Shown: in pieces, positions 1 to 12,563 of the stretch | Numbering within the stretch: the first letter of the stretch is position 1 | Layout: each line of letters begins with the position of its first letter | Assembly (NCBI RefSeq): GCF_933775445.1 | Contig: NC_065875.1 | Coordinates: 17,793,555 to 17,857,554, forward strand | DNA from: Argentina anserina | Taxonomy: Eukaryota > Streptophyta > Magnoliopsida > Rosales > Rosaceae | Reading direction: 5' to 3' | Length of the DNA stretch: 64,000 nucleotides | Notes under the pieces: model-generated | What the model was told of the DNA's origin: nothing | The model's input: only the letters and a program-made list of their open reading frames with translations | The model's database searches: none | Program-made: the position numbers and the translations under genes

Positions 1-61
1 GAGAGACAAGATTACCCTTATTGGTATGGCCCGAGTGAAAAATAACCAACCGCCCTACGGC

Positions 62-70
62 TATAAATAC
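62..70 (+). promoter_or_regulatory. TATA box of the first gene
   Basis: The sequence CTATAAATA lies about 125 bases upstream of the ATG at 189. That is a normal distance for a plant core promoter with a 90-100 base leader. No other TATA-like site lies between it and the start codon. Confidence 0.55.
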
Positions 71-188
71 ACCATTTTGTTGACTCCAGTCTCCCAGTGG
101 TCATCATTTTCCACAGTAACAAAAAATCAAAGCCTTCGTCGTCGTCTTCATCTCCCGCCAAAAAGAGAAGGAGACGCAGAGAGAATTG

Positions 189-1558
189 ATGAAGGAGTAC
201 CAAACCCCACTCAAGGACCATGCTCGTCTTCCTCCTAAGCTCTCCAATCGCGTCTCCTCCTCCAAGAAGATCGTAAACCTTCAAATCCTTAGCTTCACCT
301 TTTCAATTTCAAATCCCTAATTTCATCGCTCGCTTTCTTACTCTTACAGATTCCGAAGAAGAGCTTGTTTTCTTCAATCTCCGAAGATCCGCAAGTCAAC
401 CACTCGGTGGAGTCGTCTCCGATCTCTCTGATTTCTCAGATCGATGAGGTCAATCGCGATGCTGACGTCACTCAGGTTAGCTCCAACTTCACTCCGATTT
501 TGAAAGTTGACCTCGGTGTGTTTGGATTTCGTATTATGCTTGGATAAACCTCTACGTCTTTGTATGATTTGTTGCTTCTGTTACATTTCATTAAGTGTTG
601 TTGTTGTTGTTGTAAAGGTTTTGAGGCATTCATAACTGTTTTAGAGGCACATTTAGTTACTGAGAAAATGCCTCAAAGAGAAGGATAGATATAATATTTG
701 ATACTGCTGTTTGGTGTAAACATACTATTGAGTCATGTGAATGCGAGTCTGTGGATATTTCAGTTCATTTTGGGTTACATGATTTTGCCCTAGTTTTGCT
801 GTTGTGACGATTTTGATTCATACATAGTGTACACTTTCTTGTTACTGAGTTAATGCCTGAGACAATTGCAAAAGATATCTGATTCTGCTCTTTTGGTATA
901 AATAGAATTTGATTCAATATGATTGCAAGAGTTTGTGGATACTTGAGGTTGCAAATCTTGCTTATGTAAAGCATTTTACGCATTTGTAATGTCTGCACTT
1001 TTGTCACTGAGAAATTTTTGGAAGAAAGATGTAATTATCTTTGATACTGCTGTTTTGTTTATGAGACTTTGATTTTTCTGGCTGAATCGTTGGGGAGTTT
1101 AATTGTGTGTTTTTGGCTTTCAGACTCTGATGACCCTGCCAGATCCAGCACTCTCACCTTCAACAGAGAGCTTGTTTACCTCTGATCTCTCTCCATCTTC
1201 AGAGTCCACAATGTCAAGCCATTCCTCTTGGACTGTTGCTACATGTGGAAATGATGCCTCTAAGTTTGGTTCTATGGGGGCTGAGGTAGTAGCAAGCTTT
1301 CTAAAGCAAGCTCGGACTGAGGTCTTGAACTCTGCTGGTGTGGATGCTAAATCCAAGAAGCTTCTGGACGCACTGGTTGAGATTGTTATAGAGGATTTAC
1401 ACACTGTGCCTGAAGAGAGGGACCAGATCGCTGAACTTATATCAATGAAAGCCAAAATACGGGTTGTGTGTCTTTTGCTATTGATCCTCACAATGACTGT
1501 GCTGTCGATGTTCAGCTCTGGTTCCGGAAGAAATTTTCACGGACCACTGCCTACTTGA
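189..1558 (+). CDS. Three-exon gene for an unknown 214-residue protein with a C-terminal membrane anchor
   Basis: Exons are 189-272, 350-475 and 1124-1558. All junctions are GT-AG in phase 0 (donors after AAGATC and ACTCAG, acceptors CTTACAG and TTTCAG). The protein starts MKEYQTPLKDHARLPPKL. It continues with a Ser/Asp/Glu-rich low-complexity stretch (about residues 40-110), then a probable helical domain (about 118-180) rich in Ala, Lys and Glu (EVVASFLKQARTEVL and DLHTVPEERDQI). A basic KAKIR precedes one hydrophobic segment (about 184-200) and a short tail ending HGPLPT. The layout suggests a tail-anchored protein with its bulk in the cytosol. The start is the first ATG after the TATA box. 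I do not recognise the family and assign no function. The three exons joining in one frame make a real gene likely. AATAAT and AATAAA-like signals lie near 1892-1900. Confidence 0.75.
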
Positions 1559-2114
1559 ACTCTTACTGTAGAGCTGCATCAACTGTCTGATCAAGATAAA
1601 TGGTACGGCCTCTTGCTCTCGGACTTAGTCATAGTAGGTATACTCTTCTCCATTCGATTTAGTCTACAGCGTAGCTGGTATAATCATATAAACCTCTTGT
1701 TTAGTGTTATGGACATGGTTATGGATCATCTATTTTACAGTACTGGTGTGACCTCCTGAAAACGGAATGCGACTATTACTGTATTCCTCAATTATTGGTG
1801 GTAGTAAGAACTTAATTTGATTACTAAACTCTAATTTGATTACTAAATTCCAGCTTTCTGGATAACTGTCTAATCTGATGATTTACTCCTGAAATAATAA
1901 AAAAATTCTGTAGAGTACTTTAGAAAATCAGTGTTGTATGTCTCTAAAGCTTTTGTTAGGTTCTAAGATGGCATGTGCATTTGCATTATGAATAATGTCT
2001 GGACATGCAACTCATGTTCTTGTTATTGCAAGGATGAGAATTAAGGGTTCTTATAAAATAAAATTGTGCTCTTATATATTGAGAATTAAGGGTTCTTATG
2101 TTCTTGACAGGCGG
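1559..2114. other. 3' flank of the first gene
   Basis: This is AT-rich DNA with polyadenylation-like AATAATAAA near 1893. The motif GAGAATTAAGGGTTCTTAT occurs twice close together (about 2036 and 2080). I see no coding region. Confidence 0.4.
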
Positions 2115-2403
2115 GATCGAGAGCGGACGTTGCCGCTTCCGGCCACCGGCGACGCGCAACGACGGAGCGGAAGGTGCCGGCCATGCTCTCCTCTCCCGGC
2201 ACTCTTGTATGTGCCGGCCGTAATCTGCAAATTTCTCAGTAAACTTGAATTTTCTAGAAATTTGCAGATTCCGGCCGCCATGGGTCGGCAATGAAGCTCT
2301 GGCCAGCACAGACAAGAGTGCCTCAGGGGAACACGGCCGGCACCTTCCGCGGCGTCGTTACGCGTCGCTGGTGGCCAGAAGCGGCGACGTCCGCTCTCAA
2401 TCC
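2115..2403. mobile_element. GC-rich fold-back (hairpin) element, copy 1
   Basis: The two halves are near-perfect inverted copies. The left arm begins GATCGAGAGCGGACGT and the right arm ends ACGTCCGCTCTCAATC. The arms also share CCGGCCACC/GGTGGCC, the ACGACG block and GGAAGGTGCCGGCC, and they meet around AAATTTCTAGAAAATTC-like sequence near 2250. CTTATATATTG lies on both sides (about 2071 and 2410) and may be a target duplication, although it is not directly adjacent to the arms. A related element lies at 31772-32063. The element encodes no protein. A transcript would fold into a long hairpin. Confidence 0.7.
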
Positions 2404-5400
2404 TCTCCGCTTATATATTGTTGGCAGAAAACTAGTACCAGATAACCAGCACCCTATCTACTGTACATGCTTGAACTAATGTGATCATAGGATTTTGTTA
2501 CTTGAAATCCTAGTGTCATTTGTATTATCAGGACATCATAAACAGTATGCCTTGGGTCTACAGATAGAGGTAACATGTCGATGGGCGCATACTAGATTGT
2601 GCAGGGCAACAAAAATCTGGGCATTTGACATATAATTCTTGTTCAGGAACCTTTTTTTTTTGTGAGTTTATACATCTCAGTTACATATCTAGGTCATGTA
2701 CATAACATTCTTAGTATATGGAACTCACATTTGTTCTACTTAAAGGTTAATACAGTTTTCGTCTACACTTGAGCAATGTTTGCTGATATGTTGTGCATTA
2801 AATAGGTTGATGCCCCAACAGATTCATGCTTACTCAAATAGTTTTTTTTTCCAAGTAATATGACTCCTGAAGTCTCAATATGATCATCTGGTTTTCCATG
2901 TTCAGTTTTTGACCGTGTTTGGCAACTCATCGTCCATCTGAGCACCATTTTTCCGGCTGAGGCCATGTCAAATGTTTTATAGGTAATTACATTAGGGTGG
3001 TGGATTGGTAAAGGTGTGTACACAGTATGTAACGCGTATACCACCTGCCTTCATATGTCCCTAATCAATTTAATTATTTGAATCCGATCAATGATTTAAG
3101 ATGATTGATGCTGTTTGGTTTCCAGGAACAGCTAGGTGCCCCGTATATGAAATTCCACTATACAACCATATGATGGATTATCTTCATAAGCAAACTAATA
3201 ATTGTGTCTATTGAAGTCGTACTATATGGATAATACTTCATCTAAATTATATTAAAAGATTATTGGTACTGCAAATACTATTTTTAAGAGCATCCATGTT
3301 TATCTACCAACTACTGTGCCCAATCGGTGTTATCCTTATATCTGTATTATTAAGTGGCTTGACTTTTTCTTTTTTACTCTATTGGTACATTTTGGCAAAG
3401 TTCTTAGTAGGAAGATATTGAAATCAGTTGGACAACTAGAAAACCTCAAAAGGGTCTTCATTATACATAGAATCCCTGCTGGGTTGGTGGAACACAAAGT
3501 TTCACGGTTTGAACGACGAACTATCGATGTTGAACCTGACTAAAGGTCTGGGATTGCTTCTGTAGAAATGTTATTTCTTCATCTTAAGAACTGTGTTAGG
3601 AGTTAGGACAAAGACTTTTGATGGTAGGATGAATTTCTAATTAAAAAAAATAGTAAACCTAGTCAAAGTTAAGGGTCAAAGAGTTGTTTTAATTAACTGC
3701 ATAAAATATCCTAGAGAAAACTTCTTTGTAGACTACTTGAAGGGAGGTGAATGTTTAGAGACAACTACAAGTTGGTTTTTCAATGGATCACAGCCTTCTT
3801 AGTGATTAAGACATCAAGTATATCCTTAGAGTTAACCTATTCTCAATGACAGCAAGGCCGAGTTGCTCATTTTATAATCGATTACCAGATACAATCTGAT
3901 AAAAATTCACTGAGGAGAAATTTGCTGGAGTATGAATAGCTAAAAATTGCATTTAACCATTAATAAAATCGGTGTCGGTAAAGCATAGCTAGAAAATTGC
4001 TGTTTGAACCAGAGTTGCCAATCAAATTTGGCCGACTGGTAATTTTGAAATCAGTTTAAGGAGATAAGATACCGAAAAGTGAATGACTTGCAAGGTGGTT
4101 TAGTTCTTAAAAACACTTTTATTACAGACATAGCAAAGGGAGAGCTAGCTGTACTTAAAAGCAAAGATTTAAGTGATTCTTCCCTACCAGAAATAAGAGT
4201 TGGTTACCCTTTATTGTAGTGATTGGCATAATCAAAGAAAACTGAGGCATGGATGAAGATTCTAAGGTCAATGATTGGTTGTGTTCTTCAATCTTCCCAT
4301 AAAACTTTATGATTAAGGCAAAACCCCTAGTTTAATCATCTACCTACTAAGGCATATCTTAGTGTCCCAGCATAGAAATCATTAGATTGTCTTTGTTTCC
4401 TTAGCATCAGATGGAGGACTAAATTATCCTCTAAAACGGTATACACCAACACTTAATACACTCTTTGGGAAGATCAATAGTGATTGTTTCCGATTCTTGG
4501 TCTAGTAAATACAGGACCCAAGGTGAATTGTGTTGTTTTGCTGTCACTGATGAGTGCTTTTACAAAGTTGTTTTCTGTTCACGTATGGTAAGATACAGGC
4601 TTATTTGCAGAATTTTGGACAATTCAATTAGATAAATCAGCTCATTTCAACTGTGCGAAATCACCTGAACTGTGAAGATGCATGTATCGCAGAAGTTTCA
4701 CTTGGAAAATAAATTCTTAGTTTCACGCATACTGCAGTATCGCTATGGGATATCTAAAAGGGATAGGTTGTGATAAGCTACTGAGATATTTGAGGCCATA
4801 TCCCACACTAGAGCCACCGGTGAGGACATCATTCTGAATTATTGATCTAACTCCCCATATTAGCAATCATCTGCATTCAACCTTCTTCACCATCCACAAC
4901 TTTACCTTCTCCATTCATCCTACGCACAATGCATACATCTGCTTGCTTTAATTTTCTGGAGGCTTTTGAATGTTCCTCCCACTTTATGCTGCTCATTTGT
5001 TTGATTGTGTCTGTTTCAGGGGAGGCAATCTTCCTGGTGCATCATAATGCCCTTGTGGTGCTTCTGGTCTTTCGAAATATATCTATATATATATATATTT
5101 ACATATCTATATATATTAAGGTTCCTCAGTACAATGCCCCCTAAAAAAAGTGTTTGGATGTACACATGCCACCATGATTTTGGTGAGCAATGCGGATTAG
5201 GTTCATGATTTTATAAAACTTTAGACCTAAATAAACTATCCCAAAGCATAGATCAATATGGAGCATCTGGACCTTTTATCCCAATGTCAGGTTGTCAGCA
5301 CTATTTTTCCCGTTCTTTTCTTTATCAATGGTTTGAACCGAATAATTATTCACATTCGAAGTTGTCACTGTTAGTTTCTCTGATTTTGCACAACCGTTTC

Positions 5401-6744
5401 TAATTGTCATCTTGCTGATTCATACTGTCAGTTTGATATACATTTTCCTCAGCAGTTTTACAGCTAATTCTCGCTAACGCTTAACTCGCATTTTGAGTCT
5501 TGTTGCAGGAGTTTCGCCTCCGAGTTCCTCTCAACGTTTCTAGTTATTTTGTATTCTATCAAGCATCTCCCTTTTTTACAAGGTTGATATGTTTGTTAGC
5601 TCGATATACATTGTTGGATCGATGAATGACATTCGCTCGCATTCGGTTATTATAGTATCAGTGGCAATTGTGATGTGTTTAGAGGATCAAGTACGCTGGA
5701 AATGGGGATTTGAGGAAGGGGAAATATCTTCTATCTCATAGATTAAGGGAGCAGGCGGAGAAGGGACCCCGTCGGGGGAGGAAAATGTGGAGGGAGGTGG
5801 ATCATAACTGGCCACAACCTTAAGAGAGAAGGGGAGGAGAAGACTCCAAAAAAAAACGCAACAAAATAGAAAACAAAGAGAGGGGATAGGAAAAGTGGCA
5901 GAGAAACAACCCACATTGCACATGCAATTTTGTTTAGTTTATCATTTCTCTCTTATGGATCTGCACGGAATGAAAACAAATATTTGTGTTGGGGACCCTT
6001 TTGCCCTCTGCTCTGGTAGTGGAAGCCACACCACCACACATCCCTCCAATTATCCCAATCACATGGTAGTGGTTATTTTTCCCTATTGATCTTAGTTCAT
6101 TTTTCAATCTTTGCCCCAATAATCTTAATTTTTATCTTCTCAACTTAGATTTGTTGACGCTAAAATGATGCTAAATGATCGTACTCGTATAATTCTTCAA
6201 GAAAACTCTTAGGCATGTGAAAGTTCAAAGGTTGCATCACTTCACGTGATAATCTTCTGACATGTCAATTCAGGTTTTCAACTATACTTAATTTTACATT
6301 TCTTACCCATTGCACTGAATTTACTTATCCAATTAATATATATTACATGGTGTCTAATTGGAAATGGAATTGTCCCAACTTAAGTGTTGTTTGACGAAAG
6401 TGAACAAAATCGTATCAATTTCTAGAAGATTATTTATTAGACAAGTGATATTTTGACAATATTTAGAATTTCAGTTATACACGCAGTGTGTTACGATTAG
6501 TTGTTCGATCGATTTTATTTAATAATCTAAAATTCACGGCACAAATGCCAACAGCTGTGATAATCGGATCAGAAAATACTTGGCAAACAATCTCTTTTCT
6601 TTTCACAAGTAACATTTCTTACCACTTCATCTTTAGGTAAAAAAAAAGTGTGGTAAATTTGGAATTGTTCTTTAACAATTTCCAACATAAGAAAAAAATA
6701 GTGAGGTGGATTTGAAGGAAATGACGCTTGCTGTGTTTGGTTCC
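2404..6744. other. Intergenic region without a supported gene
   Basis: This AT-rich stretch contains short reading frames only. I see no exon chain, transposon ends or RNA gene. A (TA)n run lies at about 5078-5115. A minus-strand reading frame at 5687-5923 could encode a short secreted peptide, but the support is weak. The last few hundred bases would serve as the upstream region of the bHLH gene. Confidence 0.4.
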
Positions 6745-6752
6745 TTTATAAG
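6745..6752 (+). promoter_or_regulatory. TATA-like box of the bHLH gene
   Basis: TTTATAAG lies 353 bases before the ATG at 7105. If it is used, the (TC)45 repeat falls inside the transcribed leader. Confidence 0.4.
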
Positions 6753-6831
6753 TCCCCTTCCCACCGTTTCTCCCATCTTCCTTATTATTACTCCCCACTC
6801 CATCTCCACCTCCCTCCACCATCCTCCGTTC

Positions 6832-6834
<3 letters not shown>

Positions 6835-6924
<90 letters not shown>
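6835..6924. repeat. (TC)45 microsatellite in the probable 5' leader of the bHLH gene
   Basis: This is an uninterrupted TC dinucleotide run of 90 bases between the TATA-like box and the bHLH start codon. A short CCCAAT tandem follows at about 6967-6990. Pyrimidine-rich leaders are common in plant genes, but this run is very long. Confidence 0.95.
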
Positions 6925-6929
<5 letters not shown>

Positions 6930-7104
6930 TTGATTTGATCTGATTTGATTCCCCCAGCCCTTATAATCCAATCCCAATCCCAATCCCAATCCTATCCCAA
7001 AATACCATGCCCTTTTTTTCTTGACAACACTTCGTACCAGATAGAGCGAAGAGCGACAGTGATCTAGATCCTACAGGAATCGGAATAATAATAATAATAA
7101 TCCG

Positions 7105-7770
7105 ATGGCATCAACTCTGATCTCGAATCCCGTAGCCACCTCCGATCGTCCCCGCGACTCTTCTAGAATACAACAACGCAACAAGAAGAAGAAGAAGCTC
7201 CAACCCAAACACGAGCAACCCCACCACCTCCAACCTCTGCCCTCCCACGCCAAGTGGAAATCCCCAGCCCAGCAGCATCTCTACTCCTCCAAGTTGCTCC
7301 AGGCCCTCCACCACGTCGACCCCACCACCTCTTCTTCCTCCACCTGTCCTCCTCCTCCCCCCCGCGGTCGCGCCGTCCGCGAGGCTGCCGACCGCGTCCT
7401 GGCCGCCGCCGCCAAGGGGAGGACCCGCTGGAGCCGCGCCATTCTCACCAACCGCCTCAAGATCAAGTTCCGCCAGCACCGGAAGCAGAGCGCCGCCGCC
7501 GCCTCGGCTGCCGGTGTCGGAAGATTGAAGAAGCAGAAGTTTAGCGTTTTACGGCTGAAGGGGAAGGGATTGCCGGCTGTGCAGAGGAAGGTGCGGGTGC
7601 TCGGCCGGTTGGTTCCCGGCTGCCGGAAGCAGCCGCTGCCGGTGATTCTGGAGGAGGCGACAGATTATATTGCGGCCTTGGAGATGCAGGTCCGGGCTAT
7701 GAGCCGGCTGACGCAGCTGCTTTCCGTCTCCGGCGCCGGCGGATCAAGTTCTTCGCCGCCGCCGAGTTGA
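7105..7770 (+). CDS. Atypical bHLH transcription regulator, AIF/bHLH147-150 type
   Basis: This intronless gene encodes 221 residues. The N-terminal third is low complexity, with a poly-Lys run and a Pro/Ser stretch. Residues 87-114 carry the signature RGRAVREAADRVL...KGRTRWSRAIL. A basic stretch follows, then a helix-loop-helix at about 161-207 (KVRVLGRLVPG, LEEATDYIAALEMQV). The basic region lacks the His-Glu-Arg residues that contact an E-box. That fits the ATBS1-interacting-factor/IBH1-like group of non-DNA-binding bHLH proteins, which dimerise with other bHLH proteins in the nucleus and dampen brassinosteroid- and growth-related transcription. Which of bHLH147, 148, 149 or 150 is the closest relative cannot be settled by eye. 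The ATG is the first in frame and directly follows an ATA/ATAATA leader. Codon use is strongly GC-rich compared with the surroundings. Confidence 0.85.
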   Translation: MASTLISNPVATSDRPRDSSRIQQRNKKKKKLQPKHEQPHHLQPLPSHAKWKSPAQQHLYSSKLLQALHHVDPTTSSSSTCPPPPPRGRAVREAADRVLAAAAKGRTRWSRAILTNRLKIKFRQHRKQSAAAASAAGVGRLKKQKFSVLRLKGKGLPAVQRKVRVLGRLVPGCRKQPLPVILEEATDYIAALEMQVRAMSRLTQLLSVSGAGGSSSSPPPS

Positions 7771-10023
7771 TTGGACGCAGCCATTCGCAAGTTGCCATGT
7801 GTCATTTTATTTTTCTCTCTTCCAGTGCAAGTAATGATCATCATCGTCATCATGAATCATGAAGCATGGTCTCTGTTAAATAGCAGTGTCGATCTTTAGC
7901 TTAAGAAAAAGCTTTTCTTTTTTCTTTTCTTCAAGTAATTCTATTCCACCATCATCACCCACCCAAGTTTGGAAAAGAAACAAAATTTTAATAGAATAAC
8001 TTTGAACTGCTGGATTAGAATTTGAAGAAAGATGGATTCTTCTCCTTCTTCTTGTTTGTGATGTTGAAGTGTGTGGTTGTTTTCATCTTGTTGCCTCTTA
8101 ATCTTAGTTAGACGCCAAATTGGGTTTGGCATATTTGGGGTAGTTTTTTGTCCTCTAACCTCCAAAAGAATAGGATTCATAATACTAATGTTCCTAGGAA
8201 TGGAGTACTTTAGTAACAAAGTCTAGGTATTGCTAAAATCCATCGGGCTAGTTTTGTTTTTGTTTAGAACAAGAGAAGGGATAGAGTCGAATTTTTGTCA
8301 CCGTATAATAATCTGAAATCCGATAGTATCCGACGCTCCGGAGCATGTTAACTGTTTGCTAATATTTGGATTAGTTCACTAAGCCTTACTCTCGTTTGAA
8401 GTCTTTAACCATTTGCGAGGTTAACACTGTGTAAGAGTGACAAGACCCATTCAGTGTGGTGGGGAGGCCAAACATGAAGAGCAATGTTTACATAAGATAG
8501 AATGAGAATGTAGGAAACTGTAAGCGAAGGGGTAGAATGAGAATTTGGTCATATATGATGATATGAATGAGCAAAAAGCTCAGAGAGTGTAGAGGAAGGA
8601 GGGCCAGGGATACTGTAATAAAGGACCCAAAGTTTATGAAAGCGCCAATACACGTAAGATTTAGGGGTACAGAACATATCATGTGGGATGTCGTCCCCAC
8701 TTAGAAGCAAAAGCACAATGACAGCACTCTCTGATTTTGGGTGATTATCTCTGCCCCATTTCATGCTCACCTTCCCGGACTGTTAGACCGGCCCGGCCGG
8801 GCATGCACAAAGAGAGAGACGGAAATAATCATTCAAGTTCAAAGATGGTGCTATATAATATTGTTACTGTCACTCTCTCTCGATCACACGGGTGCCTGTG
8901 TTTCATCGCTATCACTGGGATTGAATGAAGAAGAAGAAGAAGGGTTTGATTGGGGATAATGATCAATAGTGACGGACCACAGTTACGATAATTTCATTTC
9001 CACACAAGTTGGTTTTGGTGGGAGTTTTTTGGATAATATGTCACTGTATTTGAGGGGTTTTAGAAAGGGGAAGCTGGAAATGTGGAGAGATATGCACATG
9101 GTGGCATTGATTTCAAACCAAGGGAGGGATCGGAGAGGAGGGAATAGAGACAACCAGACACTCAGCACATGCAACCCATGTGGTTCTATTTAAGCCCTCT
9201 AGGCTCTAGCTATTCTCCTCTCCTTGCTAGTCTCTATCCTTTTTATCATTTTCGCTTTGGTAGCTGCTCTTCAATTTCTTGCAACAGAAACTTGGCATTG
9301 GCAGATCTAGATGATAATGTGTGTCCTTGCTACCAACATGGGATATTTAATGAGGGTCTAGGATCTCTGAGGAAATTGCTTTCAACTCCCTCGTCACCTA
9401 ATAATTCATTTAGATCGAGTCAGTTTACTTGCAGCGAAATCAGTTATGCGTTGTTTGATTATCAGAGTTTGTTTTCAAAAATGATAAAACGGCGGAATTG
9501 CATACTATGATAGTGAAGATGAATTCTTCTCCTTTTTATTCTTCCACTATATATTGCTTTTCAGTTGGTTGAAGGTGTGGTTCTTTTGTTAGTGGTGCCG
9601 CGTAGGATTTCCATCATTTATTTTGTGACCATTCTTTCAAAAAACAAATTTGTTTTTTACTTTATGATCATGTGCTTTAGGACAGTCATATTTTAGAAGG
9701 TGTCCCCAAGTTTTAGTGTCCAACTCTTCTAAATATCTATGAAATGCACTTAGTATAATCTTTCTATGATTGCTAATCTTCATGGATTATAATAGGGGCA
9801 TTTAGACATACACCAAAAAATATAAACCTATTTCATATTACACACATCTTAAACTTACATTCAACATATTTATTACGATATCTCTTTTTTGAAAAATAAA
9901 ATATTTTGGTTCTAAATAAGATAACCTTATTTTGCTAGTATTTACTAAATGTGACACTCTTAATATGTCTTTGTTTCAAAATCCAACCATGATTGAGTTA
10001 ACTAAATTCAATATTTGATCATT
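7771..10023. other. Intergenic region after the bHLH gene
   Basis: It holds the bHLH 3' untranslated region followed by AT-rich DNA. A TATTTAAG at about 9187 followed by pyrimidine-rich sequence looks promoter-like, but only a weak 113-codon frame (9169-9510) follows. I see no family, signal peptide or exon chain there. Confidence 0.35.
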
Positions 10024-10028
10024 GATTG

Positions 10029-10605
10029 TGTTAAGAATTAGGATCTCTCCCAACATGGCTTATAGAGTATATCGATAGAAAAGTAAACAAATCATAAGAC
10101 AAGCAACAAGAGAACACCAAGATTAACGAGGTTCGACACAAACATATGTTTACATCCTTCAAGAGATACCATGTTCTTTACTATGAGAAATATAACAGTA
10201 CAAGCTACATTTGAGCTAAATCTCGTAACCCAAAACCCATAACTTATGTACATCCACACTCATAGAATTTCCCAAGAACACACCCTCACTCAAGAGCTAT
10301 CATTACCCTTCACATCTCTACTCCCTTACATAAGAGAAATACACTCCCTTGTCAATGACTACATCCACCTTACCGTGTTAGCCACGCCCTGATGATCACA
10401 TCCACGAACTAAGTCATGACAGCTACACCTTGGTTTACTACATGTCTCATATACATAGGCATAAAAAAACCAAAACCTTTTCATACTAGAAAAGAACCTA
10501 CTCCTGAAAGAAATAAACTTTGACATAAACCATATCCAATTTGGAAGAGTAACCAAGTTCAACTATGACTTACTTTCCTAATCAAATTCGCATCATATCC
10601 TAACA
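10029..10605. mobile_element. Solo LTR of a retrotransposon (577 bp)
   Basis: It begins TGTTAAGAATTAGGAT and ends ATATCCTAACA, so its ends are inverted TGTTA/TAACA. It is flanked by the perfect 5-bp target duplication GATTG at 10024-10028 and 10606-10610. There is no internal region, which fits LTR-LTR recombination. The phrase AACGAGGTTCGACAC inside it resembles plant LTR sequence. The superfamily is undetermined. Confidence 0.85.
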
Positions 10606-10610
10606 GATTG

Positions 10611-12173
10611 TAGCATCAAATATCGATTTCATTATCATCCGTGATCAAAGCAACATAATTAAATACATGGGGATTCAGAGATTATATAATCTCCTCACAT
10701 GAAACCTTGATATAAGAGGTTTCCCAATTTTAGTTTTCCACCATTATTCATGATATTAGTTGGTTAGTTTTTGTAATATGAATGGATTGCTCGATTTCAC
10801 AAGCTTCTATGGCGTTGGTTTGTCAACTACTTTTATTTTCTCTTATTCCGGTATGTTTTTCTTTAGACCTGTTTGGTAGGTATTGAGCTTTTAATTGTAT
10901 GAGTTGTCTATGTTTGTAGTGTTTGTTGTTGTGTAATTCCAGTACCAAAGGTATGACTCCCATTCGAATTCTATCGAATATGTATATGTGATTTTTTGTT
11001 GAGTTGAATATGTTAGTGAGGTGTATTCTACTTGTAATTCGGGTTGTTGTACCTATGTGATAGGCAAAGATACCTGGAAGGCAAGTGATTTTGAGGGGTA
11101 TTTGTTTGATTATTTTTCTTTTATGTGGAATATGCAACTTTTATTCAGTAGGTTAAATTTTTGGAATGTGTAGATTAATTGTTCTTTGAAGATAGATAGG
11201 TTTGGTTTGTTAATTCTGCTCTATAGGTAGGATTTGCCTTTTTAGTTAAGAAATGTGGGTTTCATAGGTAGGATGTATTGTTGGGATGTATCACACTTAA
11301 CTATAAATTACTTATGGGATAGGGTTGCTATTATAACAAATGAATATGGAGGGATTATACACCTATATCTTATATAGAATCTCAAAATAAAACAAAAAAA
11401 TCACAACCTACTAATGGTCAACGGTTGAATATATAGAAATAAAAAATATATATAAGAGTGATCTCTAACATACACTGGAAAAATAAAAATTAGACAACCA
11501 CGACAAATAAATATGTATTTTTGAAGTGGAAATAATATAATTCCATATTGTATGATTAAATAGTCTTAAAGTGGTAAAAAGTAAGAGCCAAATTGACAAC
11601 TTTGAAGGCATTCAAGTCAATTGCTTTGATTAATACCATTATGTATATAATATAATTTTACTTCTTCAATTGACAATTTCTTAACATAAAATTTGTCCAG
11701 ATTTACCAATTAAATATTTTAATTTATAAGTACATTTATATTTAAAATTTTCATATGTTTATAGCTTAAAAAATTCTAATAGCTATATTTAGGGAGATAT
11801 TTTCGATTTTTAGTTAAAAGGACAAAAAAGTAAGCTCAAACAAATAATTTGAATATGTTAATTATAAAAGAGAACCCAGTCAGGAATGTAGATATAAGTT
11901 TTAGGTATAGATTAAAAAAAAGGTGTGATTTTAACTTAAAAAGGACTTGAAAATGAATGTATCTCTAATTTTCTCATTATTATGAGCAAAGTGGTAATCA
12001 ACTCAAACTAAGGGCACCAAGTTAACTTGGCCCCATCTATACTACTATATAAAGTGGGCACTTAAGAAAATCAAAAAATTTTTTTTGTCCAAAATACTAT
12101 TTTTACCAAACATAATTACATAAAAGGATTATGTTAAAAAAAATCAAAATAGATAAGTCTTCAAAAAAGAAAA
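10611..12173. other. Intergenic AT-rich DNA
   Basis: I see no gene, RNA gene or transposon boundary in this stretch. Confidence 0.35.
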
Positions 12174-12182
12174 TAAAATATA

Positions 12183-12522
12183 GACAAAATTGTTAAAATA
12201 CACCATAAATTTAGCTGAAATTGTCAATTTGCACCATGAACTTGTATTTGAGTCAATTTACCTCCTAAACTTGGTAAAAATTGCTGATTTACACTCCATC
12301 CGTTAAATTTAACTGTTTATATCTAATTTTGCGTCACATGACATGCACATGAGGAGTAATGTTATCATTTTCTATTAATATTTTTCTTAAAAACAAATAA
12401 AAATATTTTCTAAAAGGAGGATTATTTTTTAATCAAATTATTTATTTACATCTTTTTTCTATATACTTAACCATACTTTAAATTATATGTTCAACATACC
12501 CAGCCATTCAAATATATAGTGT

Positions 12523-12563
<41 letters not shown>

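Noticed and set aside
1120..1491. A 123-codon minus-strand frame
   Set aside because: It is opposite exon 3 of the first gene, whose frame joins correctly with exons 1 and 2.
6672..6989. Frames with long Leu-Ser or Arg-Glu repeats
   Set aside because: They are produced by the (TC)45 run. The same holds for the frames across 48741-48800 and 58771-58794.
7111..7479. A 122-codon minus-strand frame inside the bHLH gene
   Set aside because: It overlaps the bHLH coding sequence in GC-rich DNA. Only the + frame shows family motifs.
9169..9510. A 113-codon frame after a TATTTAAG box
   Set aside because: There are no domain, signal peptide or exon signals, and the composition is like the intergenic DNA.
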